From assembly GCA_947034885.2 (NCBI GenBank), contig OX344757.2, positions 21,260,001 to 21,324,000 on the forward strand: 64,000 nt of DNA. Direction: 5' to 3'. Positions 22,193 through 34,799 of the stretch are shown here, piece by piece. Each line of letters starts with the position of its first letter. Within the stretch, counting starts at the first letter, position 1. The position numbers were made by a program, and so were the translations under genes. Under the pieces are notes generated by a model, which was not told the DNA's origin, did not search any database, and saw only the letters and a list, made by a program, of their open reading frames with translations. This DNA is from Thuidium tamariscinum (lineage: Eukaryota > Streptophyta > Bryopsida > Hypnales > Thuidiaceae).

Positions 22193-25100
22193 TCACGCCA
22201 ATTGGCCGTTCAGTTCCTGCAGACTGATATTCGACGTATTCCCACTCGAGTTTCGGGAGTTTGTTTGCCTCACCATAAGCTTCACCGTGTGTCTTCCCAA
22301 CGTCTGCGCCACGTCCACACACTCCTTGATGTCCGTGTCGCACGTAATGAGCATCCACTCCTCTTCGTCGTCCAAATACTTCAAATCAAACCCTTGGTCA
22401 TCGACTTTAAGTCTCCGACTGACTTCGTTCCGCAACTCTAAGTATCCCGAGCCCACAGCAAGCTTGAAGCGTACTGTGTCCGCGCCGAACGTGGCTTTCA
22501 CAGTCACAGTCCCTGGTTCAGGTGCCGGCGCGGATTCCCAGTGTTTCCGCGGGTGTCCGCCACCAGAAGACGGAGAGCTCGAGTCGCCTTCGTGTTGGAA
22601 ATGGGAGCTTCCAGAACGATGCGCGCCCGTAACTTCTCGTGGCGAATCCTCCAGCGTGTAACGTCCACCACTCCCGTAGTTGGCGGAGCCCGGATTCCCG
22701 AACGAACTCAAGTCAGAGTCCCGAAGCGCGGCGAGCGCGCTCGCGCCGCCGTGCACGCGACTCTCCACGCAAATCGCGTCGCCGTTGAAACCAGTCCCGC
22801 TACCGGAATCTGTGTTTCGGTCGAAGTCGGAGATGCTGCCGTTCGGGGAAGAGCGGTCCCAGTCGGAGCCCCGACTGGAGCTCCCGTTGGGTAAGTTCGT
22901 GAGCTTCGTCACGAGCGCTTTCGTGACGTCTTTCGTTTCCATGGATTCGTGCTCCGTGTCGTGCTGGTACGCGCCGCCGTCGTGGTTCGTGGAGCCGTGA
23001 GCTGCGCCGGAGCTATCGTCTGAGTTTCGGTCGCGGTTCTGAGCTTCACTAGTTCTGTTGTTGGGGTCGTTCTGAAGGGGACCATCTTTGGGAGGTTTCA
23101 TGGGAAGGATGGTTCGAGGGGAGGAGCTGTCTTCTTCGATGGGAGTGAGATTGGAGCTGTCGATGTTGCTGACTTCGTGGTTGGCAAGGGGGGTGCTGGG
23201 CGTTAGGGTGGTTGCTGCCGGAGTGGCCTCCTTTGCTGGTTGGGACACGCCGGTGACGGCAGCCGCGGCCACGGCGGCAGAGGCGATGTCGCCACTGAGG
23301 GCGTTGATGCGTAGAGTGCCGTCGGCGCCTTGCACGGACTCGATCACGCCCTGGAGTTTCTTCAGGGAGCGACTCACTTTGTTGATCTTCCGGGAGGGCC
23401 ATCTTGAGATCCCATGTTGGCGACAAATTCGTTTCAAAGTTGTGGGGCACACTGTGGAGGGAGACCATCCAAAGCACCACATCAGTCACAGATTCACTTC
23501 GAGTATGAGTTCTCAGAGTCATGTGCACTTTCTTTCCACCTATATACCCATAAATATTACGTCCCCTGTGCTTCTATGATAGTAACTGAAATCAAATGTT
23601 CACTATACACGACACCAGATTCATTAAAAAGCACCACTTGTGCACCATTAATGTCTTATTATCCCATTCTACCTACACGATCTTCAATATTACATACGTC
23701 CATTGTGCTTCTAATGGTAGTCAAAACCAGAGGGAGTAGCCGGCTCTCCACCCCCTTCGAAAAACTTTGATGCTAAAACCTTAAGGAATCCAGTAGTAAC
23801 AACCGAAAAATAGTTGAGTCCACATACCCACGTGCCCTTCTCTCTACATCATTGTCCCATTTCAGCGATGCTATCTTCAATTAAATCTTTAGTGCTTGTA
23901 GCGCTAGAGGTAGACAACAATCCACCCCCATTCAGAATTGATCTTTGATGATCCGTATAAACACGCAAGTATTTAGATTATTGAAGTAGAGAAATAATGA
24001 CCAATTTTTCAATTTGTGCCCCTAAGATTGTCTGTCACGGTACCGACATGAGAAAACCCACCTCCAATGCTCTTAGCGGCGTCCTTCAAGCTCCCAGCAA
24101 AGTACTGCTGCAGAACATCGAGCCCAATCGTCTTCTCAGTGGTCCCGCGCCTCCGATCCAGCCGTCGGTTCTGATTCGCAGCGTTAGCCGGCGCCACACT
24201 GTTGAACGTTCTCACAGCTCCAGGCTCCTGAACAGCATGTTTGTCAACAGCGATCACCGCCTCTCCATTGGACTCTCCTCCTTGGTTATTCTCACTACCT
24301 AGTGACGTACTACGTTGCAACACCGGCACCCCTCCTGCTGTTGTTGCTGCTCCTGCAGTTGCATTTGCAGGTATCACTTCCTTTTCCTGGATCCTTACAT
24401 CAGCACTGTTCTCCCCATTTCCAACGTCCTCCACTCCGTCACCAGCTTTCGACAGAGGGCTTTCTGCTTCAGTCCCTTCTTCCAGCGACGCCGCTTTCAC
24501 CTCATCCGCAAACTCCTTGTCAGTCACCGTCCGCAAACTCCTGCAAACCCGTTGCATGGTGATCGACAAGGAATTTAACATCACTTGTTGGTCATTGCTG
24601 CTGGTGCAGTTGACGGGTAAGAAAAACTCAAGCACGAAGTCGTCGGTTCCCGTGTGGATGGAGCGCAGGCGAATGGCCACAGCAGCAGTCAAACCGAAGA
24701 GCTGCGCGTAATGGCCCAGCGGGTACTGAATCTTGCTGAAGGTTTTCACGTCACTCTCAAACGCAGGTTGGTTGGAAGCGAAGGCTTTCCCAGGAACGCC
24801 CTGTTCTCGCTCCAGGTAATGCTCCAGGCATGCTTGTCGGAACCCCCACATTTTGCTGTCTTTTACATAGTGAGGTCCGTCGCCGGTGCGAAGGCAGACG
24901 CGGCTACTGCTGTGACTGCCCGCGCTGTTGCTTGTGCCCCCGCCGCTGTCGATGCGGGATTTCTTGCTGCTGGCCGGTTTGTCTACGGCGAGGTGGCTGC
25001 CAGGGACCCAGGTTTGAGCGAGAGGCAGGTTGTGCGTCTCGCAGACTGCTGTCAACACTTCGGAAATCTCTGCGAGCGCCGCTCTACGGCCCTGCGTGCG

Positions 25101-27641
25101 AAACTGTTGACAAACGGCGAGAGTTAATGTCTAACTCAGTGTTTAGAACGTCAATCAAAAGCATGAAAATAAATAAATAAAAATACTCGTCCTGTGGAAT
25201 GTAGAATGTGACATAATTTTTTTACTTTCTAACCAACTGGGTAGCAAAATAAGTGAACTGGAATTAAGGTCTATTCACAAGTGGTGAGAGGAGTGGGGTT
25301 TCAGAAATGGTGTTAGCAAGAGCGATAGGAAAGAATTTAGGTACACCTCTGGCTAACACCGCTCCTAAAATTACGCCTCCTACGCCAGGTGTGAACAATC
25401 CATCAGTTACTAAATGCCTGCGATGCCCAATTGGTGCCAAATGCCAAATTGTCGCTACCTCCAATTGAAATTAATTTCCACTCATATACCCATTCCCGCA
25501 AGTTCATTAAGCTGCCTACACAAGGAAACAAATTATGCCTAAACCGATGGTTTGACATGCTAAATCCAGTCGCACTAACAAAATGGCAGCAGTGAGTTAA
25601 CTTGGAAGCCTGGCTCATCACCAGCTAACTTCCAAAGAGCTAATGGGAGCTTAACACTCGAGTTAGCTGAATTAAGTTGGCGAGGGCGGGGACTAAAGCA
25701 TACTGTATCATGGAATAGAAACTAGGAGCAAACTCCCCAAACTCCAAGTTCCATCTCTTTGTACTAAGACACCCAATACTAAACCCATGAGTAACATTAA
25801 ATTCTCCCTTCTCCAAACAGAATCTTTATAGCACTTGAGTCGCTAGAAAATTGATAAAATAGAAATTGGAATGCAAGTGTTCACCTCTAAAGCTGGAAGC
25901 TCCGTTCCATCCGAGCAGGACAGGTTCACAGCCTGCACATTGAATTCTCAGCCTTGTCAAACCTTTCTGTCGTCAAATTGGAAGATTCCCTCACTCAAAA
26001 CCAAATACATAGCTCAAACTCTTCGTTAAAATGGCCGAAATTCGAGTAATTGGTACCTCTGTAAATACCCGTCAAGAAACTCAAACATAAACTAGTCCAA
26101 ATTTTTTTAACTCTGTACACACAAGTATCGTAGTCTGGATCTTAAAATCTACACTAGGCCAAGTATCTTGAGCCCTGTGCACTTACATGCCATAATCTGG
26201 ACCCTCAAATCTGCACCAGTACTATCTTTTTCAAGTTCTGTGCACTAGTATGTGAGTCTAGAACCTCAAATCTACACTAATCCTGGTTTAGAGAGCTCTG
26301 TGCACTCGAATGTCGTAATTCTTGGGCCATTATAACGCTGTGAAAATTAAATGCTGTGAAAGTAGCATCGATCGCTTACACAATGTGATCAATGGGAGGG
26401 GAACCATGTGGCAGTGGTCAGGAAAGGGTCTGTACCTGCAAAGCTCGGCAGATTATGTCAATCTCCGGAGCATACTGGACCTTCTCGGCCTTCATGACCA
26501 ACTCAATGACCGCCAAGCAATCCCGCGACGTCGACTCAAACACGGGCACCGCCAGCGTGCCTCTCACGTCGCACGCCATGGCGTGCTTCACTCGCAGGTA
26601 CTCGTGATCGCTGTAAAACTGCACATTCGGTGTCCACTCGGGCACTTGCTGCAAGAATACGCGCCCAGGCAAGCCCGGAAACGCCCTCGCGCCTCCCGAG
26701 ACCGCAAACACGTAATTCTCGCTGATCGTGCGGTACGTCCACATACGTTCCGTCTTGTGCTCCAGCACAAACGGTTGTTCCCGCGTCGACAGCACCAGAC
26801 CGTCTTCAGTTCGCACAGGCATCCACACCTGCGCCAACACGTCCACACACGACCTGCCAATGAAGCGCAACGCCTGCATCATGCGCTCCTTCAAACTCTG
26901 GCTCGAGCTCATCACCACCAAACGCTTTCGCGAGTTTCCAGTTTTCGACCCCATCCCGTACTCGCCCTCCGCGGGGTTCGCGTAATCCTGAAGCCCCGCT
27001 GGATTGTTGTTATTCTCCAGGCCTCCTCGAAAATCCTCCTCCCGCATCCCCGGAGGTTCCCCGTAATTGGGCGAGTAGGGACCCATCCGCTGCGGATGCG
27101 CGGTGGGATCGCTATCCGGCGCCGGTGCCGCGGGCTGCTGCGAGAGGTAAATTTTCGACATCTCGGCGAAATTGGCCCCGCTGCCGGGACTCATGGCCAG
27201 CAAGAAGCCTTCTGAATTTGGGGACTGGTCCGCAAGGTCACTGAGTCGCGAAGACGGGGCGTTTACATCTCCTGTGGCAACTATGGCTACAGGCGAGCTG
27301 CCAAAGAGATGGCCAGCAGACGCAGGCGGAGACATGGCGAGCGGGGAGAAAGTACCTGGAGAGAACGAAGTCCCGGGAGAGAAGTTCGCGAACGGGAGGT
27401 TGCCGAAGTCGGCGTTGCCCACGGCCACCCAAGGCTCCCCGCTCTGATCGCACAGAGGGTCCAGATCCATCAAATCCGAGAGAAGCGAGTCGTCGATGAG
27501 GAACTTGGAATCGGGGGTGCCGTTGCCGAAGGACTGGTTCCCAGGTGAGAGTTGCTGGGTGAAAGCAAGCAAGTCGCTCGCTCGCCATCGCGACAAGCTC
27601 GACACGGCGGGATACCTCTCATTCGGAGACGGTATCTCCAT
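22193..27641 (-). CDS. NIN-like protein (RWP-RK and PB1 transcription factor)
   Basis: This is a nuclear regulator of the NLP family, whose studied members activate nitrate-response genes. Coding exons on the minus strand are 27641-26436, 25932-25885, 25104-24062 and 23451-22193, with GT..AG introns of 503, 780 and 610 bp. The ATG at 27641 is the first in frame; upstream candidates are GTG. The predicted protein is about 1184 residues, long for the family. Residues 1-248 are low complexity with [13 protein letters not shown]. At 249-402 is the GAF-like region ([20 protein letters not shown]), continued in exon 3 ([24 protein letters not shown]). RWP-RK spans the exon 3/4 junction ([14 protein letters not shown] to RWPSRK), split at [11 protein letters not shown] as in other plants, as I recall. 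PB1 lies at about 1079-1162 with the acidic YLDDEEEW segment. Phase is consistent except between the 48-bp exon and exon 3, where 2 nt do not fit, so that junction is unresolved. Family identity is very firm. Confidence 0.92.
23558..23960. repeat. Tandem duplication in NLP intron 3, ~174-bp period
   Basis: Motifs TCCACCCCC followed by CTTTGATG recur at 23747 and 23921. The preceding text (CCCATT..ATCTTCAAT..AGTGCTT..GGTAGACAA-like) also recurs, and a weaker partial third copy starts near 23558. The array fills most of the 610-bp intron and is not coding. Confidence 0.6.
25105..25884 (-). other. NLP intron 2 with an open frame
   Basis: This is the 780-bp interval between the 48-bp exon and exon 3. 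Part of it (25264-25464, minus) is open and encodes a hydrophobic stretch, [19 protein letters not shown], that I do not recognise. The reading-phase gap between the neighbouring exons may mean that a microexon is hidden in this interval. Confidence 0.4.
26113..26330. repeat. ~62-bp minisatellite in NLP intron 1
   Basis: CTGTGCAC-like unit starts lie at 26113, 26175, 26238 and 26298, giving periods of 62, 63 and 60 bp and about 3.5 copies. Each unit contains a TCTGGA/TCTAGA..CTCAAATCTRCAC core. It lies within the first coding intron. Confidence 0.8.
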
Positions 27642-28560
27642 AATACCTCTCCTTTCTCTCGACTCACACAAAAAACTCTCTCTCTCACCCAAACCCACAC
27701 CCACACTTTCTCTAGGTGCGACAAATCTTATGATCCTTACAAAAAAAAATGCACTGCTGCAAAACGGTCAGATTCCACGCTCAAATTTCACACTCTACTT
27801 CCGCGCCGTTCAAATTCTTCTCCAGGCGTCTGTCTCCTGCGAACTCGGGTCACTTCTTCCCCCACTCCCACCAAACCCGCATTCACCTGCCACCATACGA
27901 GTAGCGCTGCGCGACTACCCGTTACCGTTGCCCCATCCGCCCGCTTGTTGCCGCAACTCTTCGCCACTGTTTTTACCAGGTTTCTCCACCTCCGTCTCTC
28001 TAATCCCCCCCTTCATTCATACAAACACACCTCCGTCGTCGTCGTCTTCGCTCTACCCACACCCTCCACTCAAACTCCACTCTCCTCCCACGCACCTCTT
28101 CCTCTCGTCTTCCCTCACCATCACCCCAAAAAACCCACAATACGAAACCAAAACCCACTCACGGGCTTTCCATCCACGACGCAGTCGCCACAACACCACC
28201 AACAAGATTCATCACCAACGGCTGCGTGGTGACGCTACCCCACCCACCCTCCCTGCCTCCCCGCGAATCTTCCTTTGACTTCTCGAAACCAAAAGCTGCA
28301 GCAATCCACAATGGACAAGAACGTGGAGACCACACAGAAGAGAGAGCACGATGATCGCAACGATCAAAGATGGTGATGGGGGGGGGGGGGGGGAGGGGGA
28401 TCTAGGAAGGATCTCCGGACGATGACTGGGAGAGCGTGGATTCATTCGAATGATAAGAAAAGGCCGGTATGATGAAGTCCAAGGCAAGTGTGGCGGGTGA
28501 CGACGGAGGGCGGATGAACGAACGTGGTGAAAGAGATAAGTCAGCCTCACCCTAGTCTCT
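27642..28560 (-). promoter_or_regulatory. 5' leader and promoter region of the NLP gene
   Basis: On the minus strand the DNA just upstream of the ATG is purine-rich (GAGAGAGAGAG near 27680) and has no ATG close to the start. Long open frames on the plus strand here (27496-28278) are Pro/Ser/Thr/His-rich translations of CT-rich DNA and are not supported as genes. A run of 16 G lies at 28378-28393. Confidence 0.5.
28378..28393 (+). repeat. Run of 16 G
   Basis: A homopolymer of 16 G is followed by A and five more G, about 740 bp upstream of the NLP start codon. Such runs can fold as G-quadruplexes and are prone to length error in assemblies. Confidence 0.9.
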
Positions 28561-29090
28561 TACCCCAATTCGAAGCCAGGTATCATGTACTCCCGGTGTA
28601 GATTTCAGCTGTAAAGTGTACCAAATGGGTACACCACAGTAGTAGGCTGATTCACCTTAAGAGATTGGATGGGGCCCGGCCTCCCGGGGCCCCTGCAACT
28701 GCTCCCTCCCCAGTCCTCCGCCTGCCGTGAAATTATTGTTTTCGTTGTGGGCAGAAGTTACCGGAGAAGGTCCTCCCCACCCTTTCCTTCTTCTTATCTC
28801 ATGGTACCCCAATGTGTCCGCGGTGTCCGGGGCGAGTGGTGGGTTCGCCAGGGTTTCTTTTCGGGCTTTTCGTTCTCCAGGGGGAGACGCCCACCACCGA
28901 CTCTCGAAATAGGAGGGGCCGTGCAAAAGAAATTCCAATGGGTTGTGGCCCAATCTTGGGGGAAATGATGGGTGGGAAATGGGGGAATATCAAAAAGTAA
29001 AAAAAAAAAAGGTAAAAAAGGGGAGGGGGTAGTTTTGGGGAATCGGTAGACGGTCAATTTGGTGGAGGATGGACTTCTGAGGTTTTAAGG
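28561..29090. other. GC-rich island upstream of the NLP gene
   Basis: The segment contains a GGGGCCCGGCCTCCCGGGGC-like stretch near 28671 and remains GC-rich until about 28960. Overlapping short reading frames occur on both strands, with no recognisable protein or splice signals that convince. It may be distal promoter DNA or a gene relic. Confidence 0.35.
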
Positions 29091-29099
29091 GTGAATTTA

Positions 29100-29290
29100 A
29101 CCTACCCTATCATATTGAAGTTTCACATTATTTATTATTATTATTATTTAATTTTTTTATGTGAACATGTGCTGTCATTGAAGTTCATATTTTAAATGGT
29201 CAACATGATGTGATTTCAACCTACCATATCATGTAGAAGTTTCATTTTTATTTTTTATTTTTTATTTTTTATTTTTTATTTTTTTATAAG
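29100..29290. repeat. Degenerate repeat units and T-rich microsatellite
   Basis: Partial versions of the downstream tandem unit (ACCTACCATATCATG..GAAGTTTCA, TTGAAGTTCATATTTTAAATGG) are interrupted by TTA repeats near 29133 and by about six TTTTTA repeats at 29245-29285. Confidence 0.65.
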
Positions 29291-29294
29291 AACG

Positions 29295-29800
29295 TGTACC
29301 TACATTGAAGTTCATATTTTAGATGGTCAACATGATGTATGGGGTGTGATGCTTTGTCTTGGAAACTTCTAATTTGTTCTTCCAAAGCAACAAGTCTACC
29401 TTGTGTTGTTGCCACAATATAATGAATTAAAACTAAAAAGTAATTTTTTTCATTTTTTATTTTTTTATGTGTACCTACATTGAAGTTCATATTTTAGATG
29501 GTCAATATGATGTATGGGGTGTGATGCTTTGTCTTGGAAACTTCTAACTTGTTCTTCCAAAGTAATAAGTCTACCTTGTGTTGTTGCCACAATATAATGA
29601 ATTAAAACTAAAAAGCATTTTTTTTCATTTTTTATTTCTTTTTATGCGAATGTGTACCTACAATGATGTTCATATTTTAGATGGTCAACATAATGTATGG
29701 GGTGTGATGCTTTGTCTTGGAAACTTCTAACTTATTCTTCCAAAGCAACAAGTCTACCTTGTATTGTTGCTACAATATAATAAATTTAAACTAAAAGTAT
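29295..29800. repeat. Tandem array, three units of 175-182 bp
   Basis: The motif TATGGGGTGTGATGCTTTGT recurs at 29338, 29513 and 29695, and each unit runs on through CTTCCAAAG..ACAAGTCTACCTTG and a poly-T/A tract. Units 1 and 2 are very similar; unit 3 is more diverged. It is a short satellite-like array with a period near one nucleosome repeat. Confidence 0.85.
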
Positions 29801-32800
29801 TTTTTATGTTTTTTCAAATTTAGAAAAAAAATTGAAACTCAAAATCTTTTCTACAATGAATTAAACCCCCATGTGAAATAAAAGCCTATAAATTTGTCTT
29901 TGCTGAGAGCTTTTCAATCATAAGAACACAACATGGGGATGTAAGGTTCTAGATATGTCATTGTCATTGTAATAAGAAAAACAAAACAAACAAATTTATT
30001 CAAGGTACCACATGTTCTTTACAACCTATATAATAAAATTGAAGAAAACAATAAATTTTTGTAAAGGTATAAGCTAAAATGTGTAATAATCCAAATAAAG
30101 GTTTGGGCATTGAATAAGTAAGACTTATAGCTACATTCAATTACTTACCTCAAAGAAAAAATGGCATAAAGTTATTTGAGTGCCAGAATAAATTAGAAAT
30201 TATTGTTTAGTGATGAAACTTGTTTTTTGTGTTTTTGAAAATATTTTGTAGAGATGTATTGAATTTGATTGCAATATATAGTATCTTGAATTGTACATAA
30301 ATGTAATTAAAATCAATTGTATATTTACAAAATATATAAAGAACTTGATGTAAAATTAAAATTTAAGTTAAATTTGTATTTGATGTGAGGATTAGTATGA
30401 ACAATGTGAATCTTGTCAACATAGGTGCTAAAATTTATTATAAAAATCTTGGCTAACACCAATGTTAATAAGAAGTGCTATTGTACAATTATTGCAAATA
30501 TCTATAATATAATAGAAGAAATAAAGAGACTCTTAATAATATCAAATTAATTGCAAGTATTCTATAACTTTCAAGTTTTTAACCTTAGAAAAACATTATA
30601 TAGTAACTTTTACCATTACACTCTTATATAATGCCCATTAATTCAAGCTAGATTAGTTGGAAATGTTACATTTTCAAACTTTATTTATTTTATTTTTAAA
30701 TAGGTAATTTTGTATTTCTATATTTTTCTAGTTTTGTAAGATGATTAGTTTAATAAATGTTGTGATTGTTATAGTCCAACAATTAGAGGTCATTGATGAA
30801 AAAAATCCTACATCCAAAATGAATTAAATAAACTATATTCTTAGAGATTAGAAAATTTGTACTTAAATTTTGACATAGACACCTTCTATCTATCTATGTT
30901 TGATTAAAAAGAATTAATGTATAAATGTTTAAATTAGTAGGTTGAAACATTAATTAGTAAAAAATGTGCTTTATTTAGAAAACATTGGATGTATTAAGTT
31001 TGGATATTTTGGTAACACCAAGTTCTTATTTGAATTTTAAGAAATTACTTAAATTGACATAGCAATTCAAAATATAGAGTATGCAAGCAATTTCATGTCT
31101 ATTATGTAATCTTCTTTAATTAGTGACTAATCATTTAAACATTAATAGATAAGATATTTGATCTTAAGCTATTAAAAAAATGCTTTATTTTATAAATTTT
31201 GAATGTTATGATATAAATCACTTTCTAAAATGTTTTCTAAAACAAATAAGCATGTATACCATTGTAAGACAAATCTTCTATAAATTTTTTTTATTGAGAT
31301 TCAAATTAGAATGAATTGAAGTGTGCACTTCAATTTTTTTTCTTCCATAATTTGATTTTATAAGGGGTAAATGTGTCTTTTTGATTTACATATCTACTTA
31401 CAAACATCCATTTAGGCAACTTTGACTATCCTATGGTCACAGTCCATTTCATTAAATGAGATTGAGGTCGTCAATAAGGCCTCAAATTTCTCTAAATTCC
31501 TAAATTGTAGGAATTGCACTACATTCACAATCTAATATAACTTAACTTTGACATATAAACAAGAAATTATAGATAGAATAGTTTAAACCTCCCCTCTAAA
31601 ATCTAAAACTCTAATACATTGTAACAAGTACATGCATTTAAACCGTGCCTCTTGGTATTTATTGAACAATAAGTTAATACAAATACTTTCCCAATACATC
31701 CATCTAAAGGTGTGTAGATTTTTGTATTAATTACCTTACATTTGTACAATGTAGACTTTCAAAAAAAAACTTTATAGATATTCTAGGTTTAAAGAATATA
31801 GGTATGCTTTATCTTTAAAATAAAAAATTTCAAATCAGAATTTGTCTTGGCAAAATGATTTGAATACATACTTAAAATAAAGGTCTTAAAAAATAACTAT
31901 TTCACAAATTTAGCATTTCCAAATTACACATATTCTATCTATAATCAAGTTTGTAACTAATTTTGAATTTTTGGAGTCAAGTTTTGAAATTTATTGGTCA
32001 GTATAATTTAACATGTTGTGATTGGCTTTGATAAGCCATTGACAAAATGAATTATTTTTACTAAAAGTTGCTTTCAACATTAAAAAATAGAGACTTGCAA
32101 CATTTCAACAAGGTCCAAAGACACTCTTTTATCTCTTTGCTTCTACACATATAGCCCAAATGAAGTTTTGCAGAATTCTCTTCATTGCTATGGAAATGTC
32201 ATTTATACATGCATCCTTATTGCACTTGTCACTTTATGAAATATATATTTGTTTTGGGGCAAAATTTGAATTTTTTTTCCCATAGAAGAAAGACATGTTG
32301 CAAATTTACAGTATGCCATGTCATCTATCATATATAGAGTATCAAAAAGTGCGGTAGGGAAGATGGAGGATTGGACACTTAAACAATGAGTCTACCTAGA
32401 ATCCCCCCCAAAAATTTCTAATAAAGGAATCAATCGATACCAACACCAACCCATCCAAAATAGGAAAAAATCAAGATTCTTTGAACTTCACAACATGTGA
32501 AGCTTGTATTATTCACAATAGTTCATTTGAAGTGGGGCCATAGAATCATGCCACACAGCCTTCAATTTCATTAATCCACCATTGGCATTTCATAATCTAA
32601 AATTATTGGTAGTAATTGAAATGAACTCCTTCCTTTGTGATGACTTCTTTGTAATGTTTAATTTGTATGGTTTATTATTGTTTTGAAATCAAATGCTATA
32701 TTGCAAGTTTTATAAAACTTGAACTAATTTGCCTCAATAGAACAAATGACATTAATTTACCAAATTCACATAATTTCTAAAATGATTGAACTAGCCCAAA

Positions 32801-33437
32801 TTATTGTATAGCACAACATATCAATTTCCATAAGAATATTGTTTTGTAGGTAATACTAAATTTTGATCCCACTAATAGTTAAACTCAATGTAAGTTTTAT
32901 AGGAACTAATAGAATGTGATTTGTAATATAGCTAATATTGAATAACTTGATTTTGTTTGTCCTTTGATTATGTCAAGCGTAGGTTATTGAATTGAAGTAA
33001 TCATAGGACCTTTTAGGTAACATCTTTGTGGAACATCTATAATTTTACGCATTGTTGTACAGTAATTGAGCCTTAGTGAATAGTATTTGGTCCTTTTGAA
33101 TTTCCTTCAAAGGTACGCTTGCATGAATATTTAAATTTTTTCAAGTCTTTAATCTCTAGGAAATTCACCATAATCCAAAACATTATTCCAAAAATGTTTT
33201 GTTTGTTTTTCAAGGAAGTTTTTTATGATGTAGTGAACAATAATAATAGAATTTTTACCTATTTCCAACATCATTTCAATACACTAGATGTGTCATTTAA
33301 AAAAAAATAATATAATGTACCAAATACCTAATATCACATGGATATATTTATTTTAATTATAGATTTATTGCTATATCTTATGCATAGTATCACTTTTAAA
33401 TACTACATCTTCTTCTCTCAAAAGGATTCATGCTATA
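29801..33437. other. Very AT-rich intergenic DNA
   Basis: Over 3.6 kb I see no exon, RNA gene or delimited element. The short frame at 33119-33310 is an A/T-rich chance frame. Confidence 0.5.
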
Positions 33438-34369
33438 TTAACCCCTAAAGGACCAAAGTGCTTTTTTGGCAACATAGCGATTTTGGGCAGGTACGTGTGA
33501 CTAGAGATTTCTATATTTAGGAACCAAAATTTAATAGAAGGTGTGGACGAGGAGTATCTTTCAAGCCCAACAATTTTCATGACTTTTGACTACATGGTTG
33601 AAAAGTTATTGCATAATATGTTGTTTGTTTCTCAACTCGGGCAGTTCGGGCAGATCAGAAAAAATCACTTTTTTTGGAAACCAAAATTTGAAATTGGTTT
33701 TATAGATTTATATATATGTGAAAATCTTTGAATCATTCCATTTGGATTAATGAGTCAAAAGTTATGAAGAATTTTAGTTTGCGGGTAGTTATGGATTCTC
33801 TACTCTAAAATAAACTTTGAAGTCCTTTATTTTACTCAATTTTCAATATTTTTGAAAAAAATAAAAAACATTGGGTGTAGAATGTTTATTACAACATTTG
33901 AACCATTGAGATTGGCATTTTTCAATTCAATAAATAAATTGTTACCATTTTTGTATTTTGAATCATTTTCTACTTCTTTCTACTTACTATTTTTTTTGTA
34001 CATGTTGTACAATTCCAAATGATATGAAAATTTTTAAACATGTATCCAACTTGAATTGGAAAATGAATCCAAAGAGTAACAACCATTTTGAATATTTTTT
34101 CATACAAATGTGGCCTTCTGAAGTGCAGCTGCCCGGATTTCCGCAGTGGTAAAAAATGGATTTTTGTAACTTCAAACACTATTATCTTACAATCTACATG
34201 GCTGAATTTTCTGAAATTTTTTGTACATGCTCTCAAACTAGTGTACTCTAAGATCCTACGGTTACATTATTCTAAAAACTTTTTTAAAAAAAAATTTGAT
34301 AGTTATCCTAAAAATGATAGTTTTGGAGCAATTTTGGTGAAAACATAGTCAAAAACCTTCAGGGGTTAA
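33438..34369 (+). mobile_element. piggyBac-like TTAA element, copy 2
   Basis: This 932-bp copy has the best-preserved ends: it begins TTAACCCCTAAAGGACCAAA and ends CCTTCAGGGGTTAA, so TTAA stands at both borders. The interior matches 19137-20077 along its length. Reading frames within it on both strands appear in other copies too and are not conserved as proteins. Confidence 0.8.
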
Positions 34370-34799
34370 TTTATGTATGATGAAAAAAAATTAGTAATAT
34401 GTAAAAAAAAATCAATGTCCTTACTATATCCATTCTTTGTAATTTAAAAAAAGATTTCACCATTACATCCCTTATATGAATCAAAATGCATATAATTATT
34501 TTCTTTTCAATTCACCTTTTACATTTAAGTTGTATGCACAAAAGCAATTCTAACTTATACATACCAAATGTACAGGTTTAAACTAGTTTCCTTGATTTAA
34601 AAAATTTGGATAGTAGAAACAATATTTGACTTACACTAATTCAAATAGTTCACTAAGAAAGTGACTTTGGTATATTAGTATTACACATATTACTAGGAAA
34701 AATTGTCATATTGGATTATCAATAGTTGTCCTTGACTCCTTGCTCATTTTTTGATTTTAATGGTCTTTGCAAAGTCACCACCAATTTGTCCATTTGATA

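Noticed and set aside
22287..23579. Plus-strand frames over the last NLP exon
   Set aside because: They are antisense shadows of a well-supported exon coding the RWP-RK end and PB1.
26322..27215. 297-codon plus-strand frame
   Set aside because: It is antisense to NLP exon 1, is rich in Arg and His as expected of a shadow, and crosses the exon 1 donor.
27496..28278. Plus-strand frames of 226-260 codons
   Set aside because: They lie opposite the NLP start and leader and encode Pro/Ser/Thr/His-rich low-complexity text from CT-rich DNA; two phases overlap and neither has a known motif.
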